Source of the DNA: Leishmania infantum JPCM5
Lineage: Eukaryota > Euglenozoa > Kinetoplastea > Trypanosomatida > Trypanosomatidae
Assembly (NCBI RefSeq): GCF_000002875.2
Contig: NC_009412.2
Span: 571,001-635,000 of the forward strand
DNA length: 64,000 bases
Reading direction: 5' to 3'
This document shows positions 61,601 through 64,000 of this stretch, one piece after another (position 1 is the stretch's first letter; each line of letters begins with the position of its first letter). The notes under the pieces are model-generated. The model did no database searches and was not told where the DNA came from. It worked only from the letters and a program-made list of their open reading frames with translations. Position numbers and translations under genes: made by a program.

Positions 61601-62742
61601 GCCATATGCAGTGGCAAGTGGCGCTTCCCCTCAACGTCACTACTGTGATCATCGTCGGCGATCGCGTACGGATCGGCCGCGGCAGGAAGATCGGCAGCGT
61701 ATGGGTCAGCGTACGGATCTCGGTAGGCAGCTGCAGCACTGCCAGCGCCGGTAGCAGCAGTGAGGCGCAGCGCCGCGAGAGGGTCCGCCTCGCGCCCCGC
61801 CGCGTTTGCTCTGACGGCCGCCCGCGCCGCCAGACCTTGCACCACTCCACCGCCCACATGCGGCGCTTCGTCGTGGGGTCGCAGGATACCGATGGCCTGC
61901 ATCTGTGTTATGTATGTGTGTGCCGCGAGAAGAGTCACCTGCGCGCGGTGGTTGCCACCCGCGCTCTTCGACAGAAAAATCGTGAGGCACATGGGCAGCC
62001 TGGCGGCCTGGCTGTGGTGCATCGATGGCGGGCAAAAGCGCGTATCGCCGACAAAGCCGAAGATGCGCACGCGCAGGTTGTAGTGCGGCAACCGCACCGT
62101 GTTCTCGATCGTCATGTACCCGTTCAACGCACCGGCGCCGCTGACCTTGCCATGCCGATGCAGCCTGCCGTTTCTGCCGTTCTTCTGCTTACCTCCGCCA
62201 ATGCTGCTAGCGAGAGATGGTGTGTCGGTGGTGGACGCCACAGCACCACCTGCGGCAGCGACGGCTGCGGTGGCGCTTGCCTTGTACACAAAGGCAACGG
62301 CGCATGGCACTGGTGACACTACTCGCCCTGCGCGACTCAGAGCGATCAGCTCGTTGTCCGTCTCCAGCAGCCGCTGCTCGCTGAGGCTCATGTACCAGTT
62401 GTAAATATCCTTGTCGGTGCCGATCTGATCTCGCACCACCGTGTGCTCCGTCGCCATGCTGCGGGCATCCCGGTAGTAATAAGCTACGTTCGCTTCTCGC
62501 CGCACGTGCAGCAGCTGCTGGAAAAGCGGCGAGGCGGAGCTGGGGAAGTAATCAGGGATGAGGGGGATCAGTATAATTTCCGGCTGCTGCGACGTCGCCG
62601 TCGGCACGTCAGTCGGCGGCTCCCCGGCATTGTTAGCGCCAGGAGACGCGGAGTGCCCGACGATTGGAGCGGCGCTTCCCCGGACGCGAGGGTCACGCAC
62701 GATGTGTCGCACCAGCGTCTCCCTACTCGGTGCCCCTCCCAT
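58624..62742 (-). CDS. Large hypothetical protein with predicted N-myristoylation, 1372 aa
   Basis: The N-terminus MGGAPSRE has Gly2, Ser6 and Arg7, which fits the N-myristoyltransferase consensus, so the protein is probably attached to a membrane. An N-terminal third (to about 400) looks folded, with IILIPLIPDYFPSS, ANVAYYYRDARS, DKDIYNWYMSLSEQRLLETD, GYMTIENTVRLPHYN and LRVRIFGF. A second ordered block (about 560-790) includes LRYQIRTVISADELRGSV, WASRFYTGHFEQLVG and FWRISPNEFAEDILLSL, and continues to WRELCAGQVVFYG. The C-terminal ~550 residues are Ser/Thr-rich and disordered. No catalytic motif or known domain is recognised. It is preceded on the - strand by a CT-rich leader (AG at about 62959-62960), giving a 5' UTR of about 216 nt. 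Confidence 0.85.
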   Translation of the reverse strand: MGGAPSRETLVRHIVRDPRVRGSAAPIVGHSASPGANNAGEPPTDVPTATSQQPEIILIPLIPDYFPSSASPLFQQLLHVRREANVAYYYRDARSMATEHTVVRDQIGTDKDIYNWYMSLSEQRLLETDNELIALSRAGRVVSPVPCAVAFVYKASATAAVAAAGGAVASTTDTPSLASSIGGGKQKNGRNGRLHRHGKVSGAGALNGYMTIENTVRLPHYNLRVRIFGFVGDTRFCPPSMHHSQAARLPMCLTIFLSKSAGGNHRAQVTLLAAHTYITQMQAIGILRPHDEAPHVGGGVVQGLAARAAVRANAAGREADPLAALRLTAATGAGSAAAAYRDPYADPYAADLPAAADPYAIADDDHSSDVEGKRHLPLHMASLVPRDGLKTHLEGLGTMITSAAADVAKETVLRRPIEIVMHRADVPALCYLRELRARMGQSSACATPAISEKSKAPTPLSCAKPISTAPTMTSSSRGASNEGDCGDDICAAPANSNAGLRQSCAPNESRVAKTDANSSISAAATRPGGDAAEVGSESLRYQIRTVISADELRGSVAADSIGRVLLWASRFYTGHFEQLVGGEAAKLRQELAQRNLTESPLDGTLLLTDEEPRPPRVTPKVGDVWIPSKEAYVEAHYTEHEGDGWAKVAAGTVLRYVTSASSASSTSAPDAFWRISPNEFAEDILLSLCRKACQASRRAPPTDSHWLLSGKTGVPEGLGMGLLIWRELCAGQVVFYGTTPEFLKKWIQSGADVEQAYRNHIKRSHSSKEATSAAEAEPGGATAARDDDAVAGAQSLSMTVAATTAASSGLRSSYEGNFPSNPSGASDGPDKSGSSDGRRDKGSGSSSMELYSAHTGFVSASVQAKAILSPTSPTESGSHADDGAKPKRVRTDDQPRTPSSSTPPVAVGRLAQPHNVSDTPRKNARQGRVVPAQQRLQVALPVASSTSMTLWTHSASTVGTPNSHTGVSPASASMGSHSSSASLSYRQPSQRRSPAAATTTCWIGVPESAPADNADVPTVNVVVRQRRSVRATPSCSATVGTTPLRASQMSDSPHHFHTSRGVPSMPSVSTQTSVVGTTSGASAEYSAQATGSAVIQPCGSTPVRIPGRWGSSEDGTHLQGGHSPAPAEQGKYLRAEGELLPHSCTSNNTTGLADARRPPPQRSAAVTIRPVYGTGNIASTPQLPATPAKWNTSSAAQSFSMRGTSITFASGSASSAHARHASLLHSIRHTEPCQPVSSARSSSMSTAELLWSSFCSNASPMYRKGSLRPPQPDTVEGDVGRMHALQHTPVLHSSDDPVRRGCGAVSPAGMPAVATALMAGTPRPGGEATTMPFSGHSSAAHTPRQGDLVNSAKNSVGSGKYRWDWRGVSWPA

Positions 62743-64000
62743 TCTCGTTTCTTTTGCGCGTACTCTGGCACTGCACCCTCCCTCCTACGAGAACGGCCCC
62801 GAAGCCTTCCCTTTTTTTTTGTGCGTTGCTGGCCTCGCGACAACCCCTCTTGCGCCAAAATGTTGGCTCGCTTGACTGTTGAGTAGACGGGCGGGGTGTG
62901 TGGGTGGCCGGTAGACTGGCGAGCACCGACCTCCGCCTCCTTCGCTGCTCTTTCTCTCCTATGGAGGAGAAGGAAAGAGGAGATGCCGCGTAGCTGTATG
63001 TCCCAGTCCAGCAGCAGCGCCGTGTCGCGCGCTTTCTGATGTTAATGTGGTTTGCCTGTTGTTGTTGTTTTTTCTCTCCCTCCTAGAGGGCACCAACACA
63101 CATCGGGGGTAGAGGGGGGGGGGGGGCAGACAAGAGATGCACAGAGAGGGGTCTCCGATGGGTAAGAAAGAAGCAGAAACGAAAGACGGAGGAGTGGTGT
63201 GTGAAGCCTGCCCCGAGAGACAACAAGAGAGAGGAGAGGGAGAGGGATTTCGTGGTGCAGACCGACGGGTGGCTAATGTTACAAGAAGGCAACTGAGGTC
63301 ACCTCATCCGTTGGGGGTGGGGGGAGGGGAAGTACATGTGTCGATATAGGTGCACACACACATATATGTGCATGTGCACGTATGTGTATGCGTGTGGGGC
63401 ACAGAAGAATGCAGATGCGGCCCATTCAGAGTTATGCGGTGCAGCGTGCATGAGAGAGAAGCGGAAGAGGGGGTGCAGCAGTGAGAAGCATACAACGACG
63501 AGGGAGTATAGCGAAGGAGAAGCCGTGAAGAAAACATGGAAGAGGCGGCGATGGAGGCAACGCTACACATGGGAAGAAGAAGGATTGATAACCGGTGGCG
63601 ATGCATACCCGTCCCTCTCTCCTCTCCGCCGCCGTATGACGCGTTTGTGAGCTCGCTTCGCATAGCGCCCCCAACGGGGAGAGGAACGAGGAGACGATGC
63701 CGCTCACTCATGAGACCGCGCGCGCGATAGGCGTCGCAGCGCACGCGCAACCCAAGTGCCCACATGCATCTCGGGGGAGGGGGGAAGAGAGCAGCAGGCG
63801 CGTTCTTCTACATCACCCCAAGGTGTCTATGCAGTTGCGCATGTTCACTGCCATTCTGCAAGTGTGGCAGGGCGTCCTTTTTTTTCGTCTGCTCGTTGTG
63901 TGATCGCTTATGTTTTCTTTTCGAGCCCTTTCCGGTGCGCATGTACTCTTCCGAGGCGGTATCGCACGTCCAGGTCATGTGCAAGCACGCGCTGTTTTGT
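62743..64000. other. Upstream region of the large gene, no gene seen
   Basis: It contains the splice-acceptor region of the 1372-aa gene (a - strand CT tract at about 62961-62985), a 13-G run at 63114-63126, a CA/TA-rich stretch near 63351-63395, and purine-rich sequence. No coding signal to the end of the window. Confidence 0.45.

Overview
The window looks like a Leishmania-type trypanosomatid nuclear chromosome. Coding regions are GC-rich and intronless, and they sit far apart in long directional clusters. They are separated by pyrimidine-rich, GT- and CA-microsatellite-rich spacers, with polypyrimidine-AG signals of the kind used for spliced-leader trans-splicing. Near-identical ~0.56-0.6 kb interspersed repeats resembling the SIDER retroposons of Leishmania are present. 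From memory, the L. major orthologue of the eIF4AIII/FAL1 helicase is on chromosome 28; this could not be checked, and the species is not determined.

Layout: from 1 to about 33.5 kb all supportable genes are on the + strand. In order they are two tandem DUF423/TMEM256-like membrane proteins, a small hypothetical, a coiled-coil protein, an eIF4AIII-type DEAD-box helicase and an 860-aa protein ending in a CaaX box. Then come an enigmatic short ORF with a very good trans-splice signal, a mitochondrial two-TM protein, a 561-aa hypothetical, a membrane-protein pseudogene and an alpha/beta hydrolase. The cluster ends with a 3.2-kb tandem array of ~19-bp units that is open in all six frames, and a small hypothetical. 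From 35.0 to 62.7 kb all genes are on the - strand: a phosphonopyruvate-decarboxylase-like TPP enzyme, a kelch protein, a FANCJ/RTEL1/DDX11-family helicase, a hypothetical, a TruD/PUS7 pseudouridine synthase, a SANBR(KIAA1841)-like BTB protein split by a frameshift, a 107-aa hypothetical and a 1372-aa protein with a myristoylation-type N-terminus. The two clusters converge on a gene-free strand-switch region at about 33.45-35.04 kb, where polycistronic transcription is expected to end.

The genes do not form one pathway, as is usual for kinetoplastid polycistronic units. The features that stand out are the six-frame-open 19-bp array, where any change of monomer number that is not a multiple of three changes the frame of the downstream tail, and three almost identical SIDER-like copies. 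Others are the SANBR-like frameshift, the orphan exon-like ORF at 18.1 kb, and two predicted lipid-anchor signals (CaaX and myristoyl) on otherwise anonymous proteins.

All coordinates and comparisons were made by eye. Domain names rest on recognised motifs, not on database searches.
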